Source: Amycolatopsis sp. QT-25 (GTDB lineage: Bacteria > Actinomycetota > Actinomycetes > Mycobacteriales > Pseudonocardiaceae). Taken from it: a DNA stretch of 64,000 nucleotides. The DNA lies in contig NZ_CP120210.1 in NCBI RefSeq assembly GCF_029369745.1, forward strand, positions 682,001 through 746,000. The letters run 5' to 3'. The notes under the pieces are model-generated. The model worked only from the letters and a program-made list of their open reading frames with translations, was not told where the DNA came from and ran no database searches. Of this stretch, positions 37,655-47,996 are shown in pieces (position 1 is the first letter of the stretch; each line of letters opens with the position of its first letter). The position numbers and the translations under genes were made by a program.

Positions 37655-38608
37655 GTGGGATCTCGGATCAGCAGTGAAGAACCCACCCTGCCGGTGGCCT
37701 CGGTCGCTCGCCGGCTCGGGGTCGCACCGTCCACCCTGCGCACCTGGGACCGCAGATACGGCGTAGGACCGAGTCGCCACACCAACGGCCGTCACCGCCG
37801 CTACGGCAGCTCCGACATCGGCCGTCTCGAACTGATGCAGCGCGCGTTGCTCCGCGGCGCCTCGACGGCTGAAGCGGCGAAGTACGCGCTTGAACAGATG
37901 CCTCGGACAGCGACAACGCCTCTGGAGAGAGCCGTGGTCCGAGTGGAGGAGCAAGCCACCGCGGTGCCCGCCGACGATCAGGACGTCCCCTCCCGGCTCG
38001 CCAGGCGGTTGAGCATGGCCGCACTGGCGATGGACTTCGGCGCGGTTCAGCGCATGCTCGCCGACACGATCCGCGAACTCGGTGTGCTGCCGGCCTGGAC
38101 CGGCGTCGTGTCGCCGGTACTGACGGCGCTCGGCGCGCGCTGGCGCGGTGTCAGCGCCGGCGCGGAGGTCGAGTATCTGCTCGCCGAGTGCGTGTACGCG
38201 GCCCTCGTCCGCGCGACGCCGGTGCTCCGCGAGCCGCGCAACCAACGGCCGGTCCTGCTCACCTGCGTGCCGGACGAGCGCGACAACCTGCCCATGTACG
38301 CGCTCGCCGCGGCACTCGCGGGACGCCGGATCGGCACTCAGCTGTTCGGCGCCTCCCTGCCCGCGGAGGTGCTCGCGGTGACGGTCCGCCGCAGCGTCCC
38401 GGCGGCGGTGGTGCTGTGGTCGGGACGGCGGGCGACCGCCGATCCGCGCCTGTTCGCCAGGGTGTCGCGCGGCCGTCAGCGCAGCCGGATGTTCGCCTGC
38501 GGTCCGGGCTGGGATCCCGCCGCGCTCCCGGACAAGATCGAACTGCTCGGGGAATTGACGACCGCCGCCGACCGGATCGAGCACGTTCTTGTCGGTGCGA
38601 GGCGATAG
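37655..38608 (+). CDS. MerR-type regulator with degenerate cobalamin-binding domain
   Basis: 317 residues. The N-terminal MerR HTH (VASVARRLGVAPSTLRTWDR, RYGVGPSRHTNGRHRRY) is followed by an all-helical domain and a Rossmann-like domain arranged as in CarH/LitR photoreceptors. The expected W-x9-EH is W-x9-EY here (ARWRG to AEVEY), and the lower-ligand ExH segment reads PDERDN, so both cobalamin contacts look lost. GTG 37655 is the best start near the HTH but lacks a strong ribosome site. It is divergent from whiB3 and upstream of bldM. A light or B12 response is therefore unlikely; the ligand is unknown. Confidence 0.8.
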   Translation: MGSRISSEEPTLPVASVARRLGVAPSTLRTWDRRYGVGPSRHTNGRHRRYGSSDIGRLELMQRALLRGASTAEAAKYALEQMPRTATTPLERAVVRVEEQATAVPADDQDVPSRLARRLSMAALAMDFGAVQRMLADTIRELGVLPAWTGVVSPVLTALGARWRGVSAGAEVEYLLAECVYAALVRATPVLREPRNQRPVLLTCVPDERDNLPMYALAAALAGRRIGTQLFGASLPAEVLAVTVRRSVPAAVVLWSGRRATADPRLFARVSRGRQRSRMFACGPGWDPAALPDKIELLGELTTAADRIEHVLVGARR

Positions 38609-38617
38609 AAAGGACGC

Positions 38618-39457
38618 ATGGAAGCGTCCCTGCGGTCCGCCGCGTTCGGCGACGGCGTGCCGCCGCCGGACCCCTTCGTGGTGCCCGCGTCGCCTCGTGG
38701 ACGGCTGCTCGCCGCGATCGGGCTCGGTGCTCGCGGCCGGTACGCGGCGGCGGCCACGCTGCTGAACGGTTTGCGCGCGGGCGAGGATGCGGTGATCGCG
38801 TCGTTGGCCGCCAGCACGCTGGCGTCGCACCGGCGGCAGTTGGGCGGGCACGCGGCGGCGCTCGTTCTCGACGGTGAAGCGCTCGCGCTGGTGCTCTCGG
38901 AGCCTCGGGGTGAACCGGACCCCGACGGTCTGGACGCCGAGGGCGCGCGGGCGGACGCGCTCCTCGGTCTCGCGGCGGACAACCTCGGGCGCGGTCGGCT
39001 GACCGCTGCCCGGCGGCTGCTGGCCCGTGCGGGGGCGCACACCGGTGACTGGCGGACCGCGACCAGGGCCGGTTGGGTGAGCGCGGAAATCGAACTCGCG
39101 GGTAACACTTCCGCCGCGGGGATCGCACCTGCGGAAATGGCGCTGGAAACGGCGCTGGTGAGAAGTTCGGCCCGGCACGTCGTCAAATCACAGCTTGTAC
39201 TCGGCGTGACGATCCGGAATGCCGGTACCGCCGGGTGGGACCACGCGAAAGCGCTGGTCGAGAGGGCGCGGGAATCCGCCGAGAAAAGCGAATTCAATTC
39301 ACTTCTGTGGGTGGCGTGGCGCGTCTCGGCCGACTTCTCGGCAGGACACGCCGATGAGTATCGATTCAGAGGGGCCGAAGTGTTGCACGCAGTGTTACGG
39401 CACGCAGATCCTTGCGGGAGGCGGCTCGCACGGGAATCTCCGTGGGTCCCGCGCTGA
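38618..39457 (+). CDS. alpha-helical (TPR-like) protein, Rv3415c-like
   Basis: 279 residues, almost all helical and Ala/Arg/Leu-rich with TPR-like helix pairs (LLAAIGLGARGRYAAAATLL; LLGLAADNLGRGRLTAARRL). The ATG start has AAAGGA 4 nt upstream. The position between whiB3 and sigD corresponds to Rv3415c in M. tuberculosis, from memory. Function unknown; it could be a protein-protein adaptor in the developmental regulator cluster. Confidence 0.7.
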   Translation: MEASLRSAAFGDGVPPPDPFVVPASPRGRLLAAIGLGARGRYAAAATLLNGLRAGEDAVIASLAASTLASHRRQLGGHAAALVLDGEALALVLSEPRGEPDPDGLDAEGARADALLGLAADNLGRGRLTAARRLLARAGAHTGDWRTATRAGWVSAEIELAGNTSAAGIAPAEMALETALVRSSARHVVKSQLVLGVTIRNAGTAGWDHAKALVERARESAEKSEFNSLLWVAWRVSADFSAGHADEYRFRGAEVLHAVLRHADPCGRRLARESPWVPR

Positions 39458-39597
39458 GGGCGTCTAGCCTGTTGGAGGGCCCATTCCGGCAACCGGGCTA
39501 AAAACTTTCAAAAAAAGCCACCGGATCGTGTCAAGGTTCGGGCTAAAGCGTCCGATAGGGGAAGTGGAATGTCACCCGGCTGCAGGAAGGAAACCCC

Positions 39598-40194
39598 GTG
39601 ACGACGGTCTTGATCTGCGACGACCGACGCAGTGTCCGCGAAGGGCTCACTCGAGTGATGTCCGCGGTCCCAGGGGTCAGTCGCATCGACTGCGTAGCGC
39701 ACGGTGACGAGCTGCTGGCCCGGTACTCCCGCCAGCCGGTCGACGTCGTGCTGGTGGGAACCCAGCGCGCTGTCCCGACTGGCGTCGAAGCCACCCGGCG
39801 GCTCGTCTCGGCGAACCCCCAAGCGAACGTGATCGTGTTCGGCGCCCCGGACGACGCGGGCAGTATCGCCGCGGCCATCGCCGGCGGTGCCCGCGGCTAC
39901 CTGCGTTGGGACGCTTCGCGTCCCGAGCTGGTCGCCGCACTGGCCCATACGCTCGCCAGCACCTCGGTGCCGGCGCCGCGTCAGCCGTCCGACCCCGGCG
40001 TCCAGCTCACCGAGCGCGAGCTCCAAGTGCTTCGCGGGATGAGCCAGGGCAAGAGCAACGGACAGATCGGCCGCGAGCTGTATCTGTCCGAAGACACCGT
40101 GAAGACCCACGCGCGCCGCTTGTTCCGCAAGCTCGGCGTTCGGGACCGCGCACAGGCGGTCGCCCACGGGTTCCGCCGTGGACTTGTTTCCTGA
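39598..40194 (+). CDS. bldM: BldM-type atypical response regulator
   Basis: 198 residues. The C-terminal LuxR HTH (LTERELQVLRGMSQGKSNGQ; LYLSEDTVKTHARRLFRKLG) and the ending AVAHGFRRGLVS closely match Streptomyces BldM. In the receiver domain the acidic pair (CDDRRS) remains, but the phospho-Asp position reads VLVGT (G54), the Thr switch reads VFGAP and the conserved Lys is Arg (GYLRWDAS), so it cannot be phosphorylated normally. BldM controls development in Streptomyces. Location next to the sigD-like gene and guaB matches my memory of Streptomyces. The GTG start has AGGAAGG upstream. Confidence 0.9.
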   Translation: MTTVLICDDRRSVREGLTRVMSAVPGVSRIDCVAHGDELLARYSRQPVDVVLVGTQRAVPTGVEATRRLVSANPQANVIVFGAPDDAGSIAAAIAGGARGYLRWDASRPELVAALAHTLASTSVPAPRQPSDPGVQLTERELQVLRGMSQGKSNGQIGRELYLSEDTVKTHARRLFRKLGVRDRAQAVAHGFRRGLVS

Positions 40195-40572
40195 CAACGC
40201 TTTCTTGATTTCATCGCTGAGATCGCACAACGGGTGACGAGCGGGCCGGGGTGTACCCCTGGCCCGTACCTGTGTTCCCTGTCACGCTTCGTGCCTTCAT
40301 GTTCACCGTTCGGGCACGCCGGCCCGAGCGTGTCCGCCTCCGGGTGGACCGTCGTACCCCACTGCGTTCCGGCTCGTGGAAAGCTCGACCACGAGCGAAG
40401 GGGAAGCAAGACCCGGGTTCAGCGCGCTCGCCGGATGGGCGGCGCGCCGATGACGGCCGTCAGCGAAGTTGTCGGACCCGGGCGGTACGGTAGCTGTCAC
40501 CGGTAGTGGTTTCCGAAGTCACACGCCGGACTCTTTGCACGCCTATACGTAACACTGGGACTGTTGTCTGCG
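40195..40572. other. 378-nt region between bldM and sigD
   Basis: No convincing gene. It contains a hairpin (40242-40266, CGGGCCGGGGT / ACCCCTGGCCCG) that could terminate bldM. The last 60 nt before sigD include CTATACGTAACACTGG, a plausible but unproven promoter region. The rest shows no repeat of the dispersed family. Confidence 0.5.
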
Positions 40573-41145
40573 ATGGCCAATGTGGGGGACGGACTGGATG
40601 AGCCGGTCGCCGCTGCTGTTGAGGGTGATCCTCGAGCGGTCGAGCGGTTGCTGGCGGCCATCCGTCCTTTGGTAGTGCGGTACTGCCGCGCTCGGGTTGG
40701 CAGGCAGGAGCGTTCGTTCGCTTCCGCAGACGACGTTGCTCAGGAGGTGTGTCTCGCGGTGCTCACGGCATTGCCTTCGTACCGTGACCAGGGCCGCCCG
40801 TTCCTGGCCTTCGTCTACGGGATCGCCCAGCACAAGGTGGCCGACGCGCATCGCGCCGCGGCCCGCAACCGTGCCGAGCCGGTCGCCGAAGTCCCCGACG
40901 AGATCGAGGGCGGCGTCGGCCCCGAGCAGCGTGCCCTCCAGGGCGAGCTGAACGAGCGCATGTCACAGCTGCTGCGCGTACTTCCCGACAAACAGCGTGA
41001 GATCGTGGTTCTGCGGGTGGTCGTGGGGCTGTCCGCCGAAGAGACGGCCGAGGCCGTGGGGTCCACCCCCGGTGCCGTCCGGGTGGCCCAGCATCGCGCC
41101 CTCGCGCGCCTACGTAAGGTTCTGGCCGCTGAGGAGGTGATCTGA
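40573..41145 (+). CDS. sigD: ECF sigma factor SigD
   Basis: 190 residues. Region 2 (ADDVAQEVCLAVLTALPSYR, DQGRPFLAFVYGIAQHKVAD) and region 4 (LPDKQREIVVLRVVVGLSAE, ETAEAVGSTPGAVRVAQHRA) are very close to mycobacterial SigD. ATG 40573 chosen. The rsdA gene starts directly at its stop (TGAGTG), so the sigma and anti-sigma are made together, as in M. tuberculosis. Confidence 0.95.
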   Translation: MANVGDGLDEPVAAAVEGDPRAVERLLAAIRPLVVRYCRARVGRQERSFASADDVAQEVCLAVLTALPSYRDQGRPFLAFVYGIAQHKVADAHRAAARNRAEPVAEVPDEIEGGVGPEQRALQGELNERMSQLLRVLPDKQREIVVLRVVVGLSAEETAEAVGSTPGAVRVAQHRALARLRKVLAAEEVI

Positions 41146-42090
41146 GTGACCGATCGCGACCATCGGTTCTCCCCTGGGACCGATCGTGAACTGACCGCTT
41201 TCGAAAGAGGGCTGACGCCCTCGGAAGCCGAGTTCGCCGCAGATCTGTCGGCCGTCCAGGCCGATGACGCGCTGCTCGACGCGCTCGGCGGCTCGGATCC
41301 GAAGATGGCCGACGACCTCGGCGATCAGGAGCTGAACGCGCTGCTGCTGGCCTGGCGGCGTGACATCGACAGCGAGCCGCTCGCGGAACTCGTCGACGTC
41401 GACACAGCCGTCGTCACCGTGAAGACCGCCGCGCTCGCCCGCAAACACGGGGGAAGACGCCGGCTGCTGGTCCCGGTGGCCGCCGCCGCGGCCGTCCTGG
41501 CCATCGCCTTCGCCGGTACCGGTCTCGCCGCGAAGGACGCGCAGCCTGGTGACACGCTCTGGGGACTGACCAAGGTGCTTTACGCCGACCACGCCCGGTC
41601 GGTCGAGGCCGCCGCGGCGGTCAAAATCGATCTCGAAAAGGCGAACCTGGCGCTCGCCGGTGGACGTCTCGACGACGCGCGCAAGGCGCTCGACGAGGCA
41701 CAGGCCGCGCTGAGCCAGGTGACCGACGAAGAGAACCGCGACCAACTGCTCGAACAGCACCGCCAGTTGAGTGCTCAACTGCAGAACCCCGGACAGCCGC
41801 CGCTGCCGCCGGATCAGCAGTCGCCGTCGCAGACCCCGGTCGCGACCACGCCCAAGCAATCTCCGCAGCCCACTCCCGCGCCGACATCGCTGCCCGGAGG
41901 CGGTAATCCCGGCACGAGCCTGCCGGGCACCACGACTCCTTCGCCGACTCCGCCGACCTCGTCCAGCGAGCCACCGCCGCCCACGACGTCGACGACACCG
42001 CCGGCCTCGGGGAACGACCCGGGTGGCCCGCGGACCGACCCGACACCCGGTGCCGGAGCGCAGACGCCCGCCACGGGCGCGACGACGTAA
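41146..42090 (+). CDS. rsdA: membrane anti-sigma-D factor
   Basis: 314 residues. The cytoplasmic N-terminus (about 1-105) binds sigma in known RsdA proteins; one membrane helix spans about 107-129 (LLVPVAAAAAVLAIAFAGTG). The outer part has a helical domain (LDDARKALDEAQAALSQV) and a long Pro/Ser/Thr tail that probably crosses the wall. Known RsdA is destroyed by regulated proteolysis, releasing SigD. The GTG start touches the sigD stop. Confidence 0.9.
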   Translation: MTDRDHRFSPGTDRELTAFERGLTPSEAEFAADLSAVQADDALLDALGGSDPKMADDLGDQELNALLLAWRRDIDSEPLAELVDVDTAVVTVKTAALARKHGGRRRLLVPVAAAAAVLAIAFAGTGLAAKDAQPGDTLWGLTKVLYADHARSVEAAAAVKIDLEKANLALAGGRLDDARKALDEAQAALSQVTDEENRDQLLEQHRQLSAQLQNPGQPPLPPDQQSPSQTPVATTPKQSPQPTPAPTSLPGGGNPGTSLPGTTTPSPTPPTSSSEPPPPTTSTTPPASGNDPGGPRTDPTPGAGAQTPATGATT

Positions 42091-42105
42091 CCCCCCCGGA
42101 ACGCC

Positions 42106-42145
42106 GAAGGGCCTGGTGAGATCACTCTCGCCAGGCCCTTCGTTA
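42106..42145 (+). terminator. terminator of sigD-rsdA
   Basis: Stem GAAGGGCCTGGTGAG / CTCGCCAGGCCCTTC (one G-T pair), 6-nt loop, then GTTATGT. Confidence 0.88.
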
Positions 42146-42150
42146 TGTGC

Positions 42151-44215
<2,065 letters not shown>

Positions 44216-44398
44216 TCCGCCCTTGAGGACACCGAGCTGACCGGCCGCGGCCAGTGGCGCGGGTCGGACGGGGTGGTCTCGCGGGAGAAGTCGAAGGTGA
44301 TCATCGTCGTGTACCCGTTCAGCGACCGCGAGATCGAGGAAATCCGGACCGGCTCCAGGAAGGCCTCCGGCCCCACCCGAGCGCCTTTAGCGGGCTAA
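44216..44398 (+). pseudogene. C-terminal gene remnant (DUF3574-like) ending in a palindrome
   Basis: Directly after the guaB stop, and in its frame, about 58 codons read LEDTELTGRGQWRG..REKSKVIIVVYPF..REIEEIR. This resembles the C-terminal half of DUF3574 proteins as I remember them (GQWR..REKSKV pattern). There is no start codon and the frame ends in the palindrome at 44384-44404 (PLAG, stop). Interpreted as a decayed fragment; the family assignment is tentative. Confidence 0.5.
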
Positions 44399-44416
44399 AC
44401 GTGAAACGGGTGGGGC
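44371..44416. repeat. dispersed palindrome nested in a longer inverted repeat
   Basis: The core GCGCCTTTAGCGGGCTAAAC is flanked by CCCCACCCG on the left and CGGGTGGGG on the right, so the whole forms one extended hairpin between guaB and guaB3. Confidence 0.85.
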
Positions 44417-44525
44417 GTATGGGGCAGGTGGGACTTCGAGGCCGGTTTGGGTGCCCCGTGCGCAGGTCACCCACGCGGCCTAGCGACAATGGGGTGTAAC
44501 GGTCGTCGGTGAGAAGGGACTTGAC

Positions 44526-45659
44526 GTGCGGGATCTGGTCGAGATCGGCATGGGCCGCACCGCGCGGCGGGCGTATGACCTCGATGACGTAGAGGTCGTG
44601 CCGTCGCGGCGCACCCGGTCGTCATCGGTCGTGTCCACCGCCTGGCAGATCGACGCGTACCGGTTCGAGCTGCCGCTGGTCACCCACCCCACCGACGCGA
44701 TCGTGTCGCCGGGAACCGCGGTGGCAGTCGGCGAGCTCGGCGGGCTGGGCGTCCTTAACGCCGAAGGGCTGTGGGCGCGGCACCCGAACGTCGAGGACGC
44801 GATCTTCCGCCTCGTCCGGGCGGCCGAGGACACCGAGGATCCGACCGCGGTCGTGCGTGAGCTGCAGGAACTGCACTCCGCCCCGATCCGGCTGGACCTG
44901 CTGAGCGAGGCGATCAAGACCGTCCGCGAGTCCGGGGTCACGGTGGCCGCGCGGGTCAGTCCGCAGCACGCCGCCGAGCTCACGCCGGACCTGCTCGCGG
45001 CGGGCGTCGAGATCCTCGTCGTGCAGGGCACGATCATCTCCGCCGAGCACGTCCAGCGGGACGCCGAGCCGCTGGACCTGAAGGACTTCATCGGACGGCT
45101 CGACGTCCCGGTGATCGCCGGCGGCGTCAGCGACTACCGCACCGCGATGCACCTGATGCGCACCGGCGCGGCAGGCGTCATCGTCGGCCACGGGGCCAGC
45201 CGCGGCGTGACGAGCACCGACAGCGTGCTCGGGATCGGAACGCCGATGGCGACCGCGATCGTCGACGCCGCGGCCGCGCGCCGCGACTACCTCGACGAGA
45301 CCGGTGGCCGGTATGTCCACGTGCTCGCCGATGGCGGGATGAGCGTGTCCGGCGACATCGCCAAGGCCATCGCCTGCGGTGCCGACGCGGTCATGCTGGG
45401 CGCGCCGCTGGCCGCCGCCTCCGAGGCGCCGGGGCAGGGGCTGTACTGGACGTCGGCGGCCGCGCACCCGTCGCTGCCGCGTTCGCGTGTGGCGCTGGGG
45501 CCGGACTACGCCGTCGACCTCAAGACGCTACTTTTCGGGCCGTCCTCGGACGCCGAGGGTGTCGTCAACCTCTTCGGCGCGCTTCGCCGCGCGATGGCGA
45601 AGACGGGCTACTCGGACCTGAAAGAGTTCCAGCGGGTGGGCCTGACCGTCCGCCGCTGA
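44526..45659 (+). CDS. guaB3: GuaB3-type IMP dehydrogenase-like protein
   Basis: 377 residues. IMPDH barrel ([54 protein letters not shown]) without CBS domains. The catalytic loop reads HGASRGVTSTDSVLG; the IMPDH Cys is absent, so classical IMP oxidation is unlikely; I recall some GuaB3 proteins being linked to GMP reductase-like chemistry. The GTG start has GAGAAGGGA upstream. It follows guaB as in mycobacteria. Confidence 0.92.
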   Translation: MRDLVEIGMGRTARRAYDLDDVEVVPSRRTRSSSVVSTAWQIDAYRFELPLVTHPTDAIVSPGTAVAVGELGGLGVLNAEGLWARHPNVEDAIFRLVRAAEDTEDPTAVVRELQELHSAPIRLDLLSEAIKTVRESGVTVAARVSPQHAAELTPDLLAAGVEILVVQGTIISAEHVQRDAEPLDLKDFIGRLDVPVIAGGVSDYRTAMHLMRTGAAGVIVGHGASRGVTSTDSVLGIGTPMATAIVDAAAARRDYLDETGGRYVHVLADGGMSVSGDIAKAIACGADAVMLGAPLAAASEAPGQGLYWTSAAAHPSLPRSRVALGPDYAVDLKTLLFGPSSDAEGVVNLFGALRRAMAKTGYSDLKEFQRVGLTVRR

Positions 45660-45670
45660 CGCTCGCTTCC

Positions 45671-45716
45671 CGGCCCGGATCGCGTTTAGCCCGCTAAACG
45701 CGATCCGGGCCGTTTT
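45671..45716. repeat. dispersed palindrome with 19-bp perfect stem and T-run
   Basis: CGGCCCGGATCGCGTTTAG / CTAAACGCGATCCGGGCCG around CCCG, followed by TTTT. Structurally a complete intrinsic terminator 11 nt after the guaB3 stop, and the longest perfect copy in the window. Confidence 0.95.
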
Positions 45717-45761
45717 GCATGCTCACGTGCCCCAGGAGTCACAGCAGCCCCAGGCGTCTCT

Positions 45762-45795
45762 CCTGTGTCGCGTTTAGCCCGCTAAAGTCGCTCAG
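45762..45795. repeat. dispersed palindrome next to a convergent gene
   Basis: GTCGCGTTTAGCCCGCTAAA followed by GTCGCTCAGG; second copy between guaB3 and the convergent small gene. Confidence 0.9.
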
Positions 45796-46160
45796 GTGGG
45801 GCGGGGGCGGTAGTGGGCCGAGCCGAGTGCCCGGGCGATCTTTCGCTGGAGGTCCCGCAGGATCGGGAGGGTTTCGTCGTCCGCGAAGCCTGTGCTGGTC
45901 GACCAGTCCATCCCGGAGCCGAAGACGTCACTGGCGAACACGATCTCGGTGGCGATCAGGGTCTTGCGCCACTCCGAGGCGCGTAGCGGTTCTTCGTCGG
46001 CCAGTGCCGCGCGCAACCTTCGCGCTTGCTCGAGGAGGTCGGGCACGTCCTCGAAACCCATCGCGACGGCGAGTTCGTCGGTGCAGGCGGCCGGTCCACC
46101 CCATTCCGCCAGGCCACAGCGCAGCACCGTGCGCTCGTCACGCGTCAAGTCGATCGCCAT
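45792..46160 (-). CDS. hypothetical protein, 122 residues
   Basis: ATG 46160 (GTG 46178 possible). Mostly helical (DLTRDERTVLRCGLAEWGGP; DVPDLLEQARRLRAALADEE) with no membrane segment or signal. Family not recognised. Coding is supported by codon-like base composition and a length consistent with a single domain. Divergent from the ChoD-like gene. Confidence 0.65.
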   Translation of the reverse strand: MAIDLTRDERTVLRCGLAEWGGPAACTDELAVAMGFEDVPDLLEQARRLRAALADEEPLRASEWRKTLIATEIVFASDVFGSGMDWSTSTGFADDETLPILRDLQRKIARALGSAHYRPRPT

Positions 46161-46280
46161 CGGGGCATCCGTATCCACCGGTCGATGATGCCTCAGCCGC
46201 GTTCGCGCATCCGGGTGGAACATAACTGGCCGGTAACTTACCTCTGGTCAGAAGTGGTGGCCGAGGTTACAGTCGAAGGT

Positions 46281-47987
46281 GTGACTGCCAGTAACACCAC
46301 CACTGAAGACGACTTCGACTACGACGTGATCGTCGTCGGTTCCGGGTTCGGCGGGAGTGTCGCCGCCCTTCGCCTGACCGAGAAGGGCTACCGCGTCGCC
46401 GTCATCGAGGCGGGCCGCCGCTTCGCGGACGACGAGTTCGCGAAGACGTCCTGGGACCTTCGCCGCTACGTCTGGGCGCCTCAGGTCGGCTGCTTCGGCA
46501 TCCAGCGCATCCACATGCTCAAGGACGTCATGGTGCTCGCCGGCGCGGGCGTCGGCGGCGGCTCGCTGGTCTACGCGAACACGCTGTACCGCCCGCTGAA
46601 GCCGTTCTACGTCGACCCGCAGTGGTCCCACATCACCGACTGGGAGTCCGAACTCGGTCCGCACTACGACCAGGCCAGCCGCATGCTGGGCGTCGTCACC
46701 AACCCCAGCGTCACGCCGTCGGACGTCGTGATGAAGGGCGTCGCCGAAGACATGGGCGTGGCCGACTCGTACCACCCGACGCCGGTCGGCGTGTACTTCG
46801 GCAAGCCGGGGGAGCGCGCCGAGGATCCGTACTTCGGCGGCGCGGGCCCGGCGCGCACCGGCTGTACCGAATGCGGCGCCTGTATGACCGGCTGCCGCGT
46901 CGGCGCCAAGAACACGCTGGTCAAGAACTACCTGTACCTCGCGGAGAAGGACGGCGCGAAGGTCGTCCCGCTCACCACCGTGAGCGCGATCAGCCCGCTG
47001 AACGCAGGTGGGTACGAGGTGAGCATCAAGAAGACCGGGACCACCTCGCGCAGGTTCCGGCACAAGCTCACCGCCGCGCACGTGGTGCTCGCCGCCGGCA
47101 CGTGGGGCACGCAGAACCTGCTCCACGGCATGCGCGACACCGCCAAGCTGCCGAAGCTGTCGCCGCGCCTCGGTGAGCTGACCCGCACCAACTCCGAGGC
47201 CATCATCGGCGCCGCCCGCACCTCCGTCGACGAGGAACGGAACTTCAGCCGAGGTGTCGCGATCACGTCGTCGATCCACCCCGACGACAACACGCACATC
47301 GAGCCCGTCCGCTACGGCAAGGGCAGCAACGCGATGAGCCTGCTCCAGACCATCGCCACCGAAGGCGATTCGGCGGTCCCGCGCTGGCGTCAGGCCGTGA
47401 ACTTCATGGTCAAGCACCCCGTCCAGACCGTGAAGCTGCTCAACGGCTACCGCTGGAGCGAGCGCACGGTGATCCTGCTGGTGATGCAGAGCCTCGACAA
47501 CTCCATCACCACCTACACCAAGCGCGGGCTCTTCGGCCGCCGCAAGTACACCTCCAAACAGGGCCACGGCGAGCCGAACCCCAGCTTCATCCCCGCCGGG
47601 CACGCGGCCAACCTCCGCACCGCCGAGCGCATCGGCGGGATGGCGGGCGGCACCTGGGGGGAGATCTTCGACATCCCGCTGACGGCGCATTTCATCGGCG
47701 GCGCCCCCATCGGCACCTCCCCCGACAACGGCGTGATCGATCCGTACCACCGCGTCTTCAACTACCCCGGCTTGTCCATCGTGGATGGTTCGGCGATCAC
47801 GGCGAACCTCGGCGTGAACCCTTCGCTGACCATCACCGCGCAGGCCGAGCGGGCCTTCTCGTTCTGGCCCAACAAGGGTGAGCGGGACAGCAGGCCGGCA
47901 CAGGACTCACCGTACGCGCGGCTGGAGCCGATCGCACCGAAGAACCCGGCCGTTCCGGCGGACGCGCCGGCGGCGCTTCGGCGGTAA
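46281..47987 (+). CDS. choD: GMC oxidoreductase, ChoD (putative cholesterol oxidase)-like
   Basis: 568 residues from GTG 46281 (GTG 46254/46257 also possible). FAD site DVIVVGSGFGGSVAALRLTE, conserved FAKTSWDLRRYVWAPQVGC, a Cys-rich loop (CTECGACMTGC), AITSSIHP and the C-terminal VVDGS-like block GLSIVDGSAITANLGVNPSL. Very similar along its length to mycobacterial ChoD as recalled. It oxidises a hydroxyl on an unknown, possibly sterol-like, substrate. It has no export signal. Located after guaB3 as in mycobacteria. Residues SAISPLNAG come from a palindrome-like stretch. Confidence 0.92.
   Translation: MTASNTTTEDDFDYDVIVVGSGFGGSVAALRLTEKGYRVAVIEAGRRFADDEFAKTSWDLRRYVWAPQVGCFGIQRIHMLKDVMVLAGAGVGGGSLVYANTLYRPLKPFYVDPQWSHITDWESELGPHYDQASRMLGVVTNPSVTPSDVVMKGVAEDMGVADSYHPTPVGVYFGKPGERAEDPYFGGAGPARTGCTECGACMTGCRVGAKNTLVKNYLYLAEKDGAKVVPLTTVSAISPLNAGGYEVSIKKTGTTSRRFRHKLTAAHVVLAAGTWGTQNLLHGMRDTAKLPKLSPRLGELTRTNSEAIIGAARTSVDEERNFSRGVAITSSIHPDDNTHIEPVRYGKGSNAMSLLQTIATEGDSAVPRWRQAVNFMVKHPVQTVKLLNGYRWSERTVILLVMQSLDNSITTYTKRGLFGRRKYTSKQGHGEPNPSFIPAGHAANLRTAERIGGMAGGTWGEIFDIPLTAHFIGGAPIGTSPDNGVIDPYHRVFNYPGLSIVDGSAITANLGVNPSLTITAQAERAFSFWPNKGERDSRPAQDSPYARLEPIAPKNPAVPADAPAALRR
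46983..47007. repeat. probable dispersed palindrome inside choD
   Basis: AGCGCGATCAGCCCGCTGAA followed by CGCAGG matches the family core with the TCAGCCCGCTGA variant and is read as SAISPLNAG. Unlike in alr there seems to be no length change against the mycobacterial protein, so chance or gene conversion is possible. Confidence 0.6.
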
Positions 47988-47996
47988 CTTGGGGGC
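47985..47996 (+). promoter_or_regulatory. possible leaderless promoter overlapping the choD stop
   Basis: TAACTT includes the choD TAA stop and ends 6 nt before the next GTG start, with only GGGGGC between. Confidence 0.35.
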
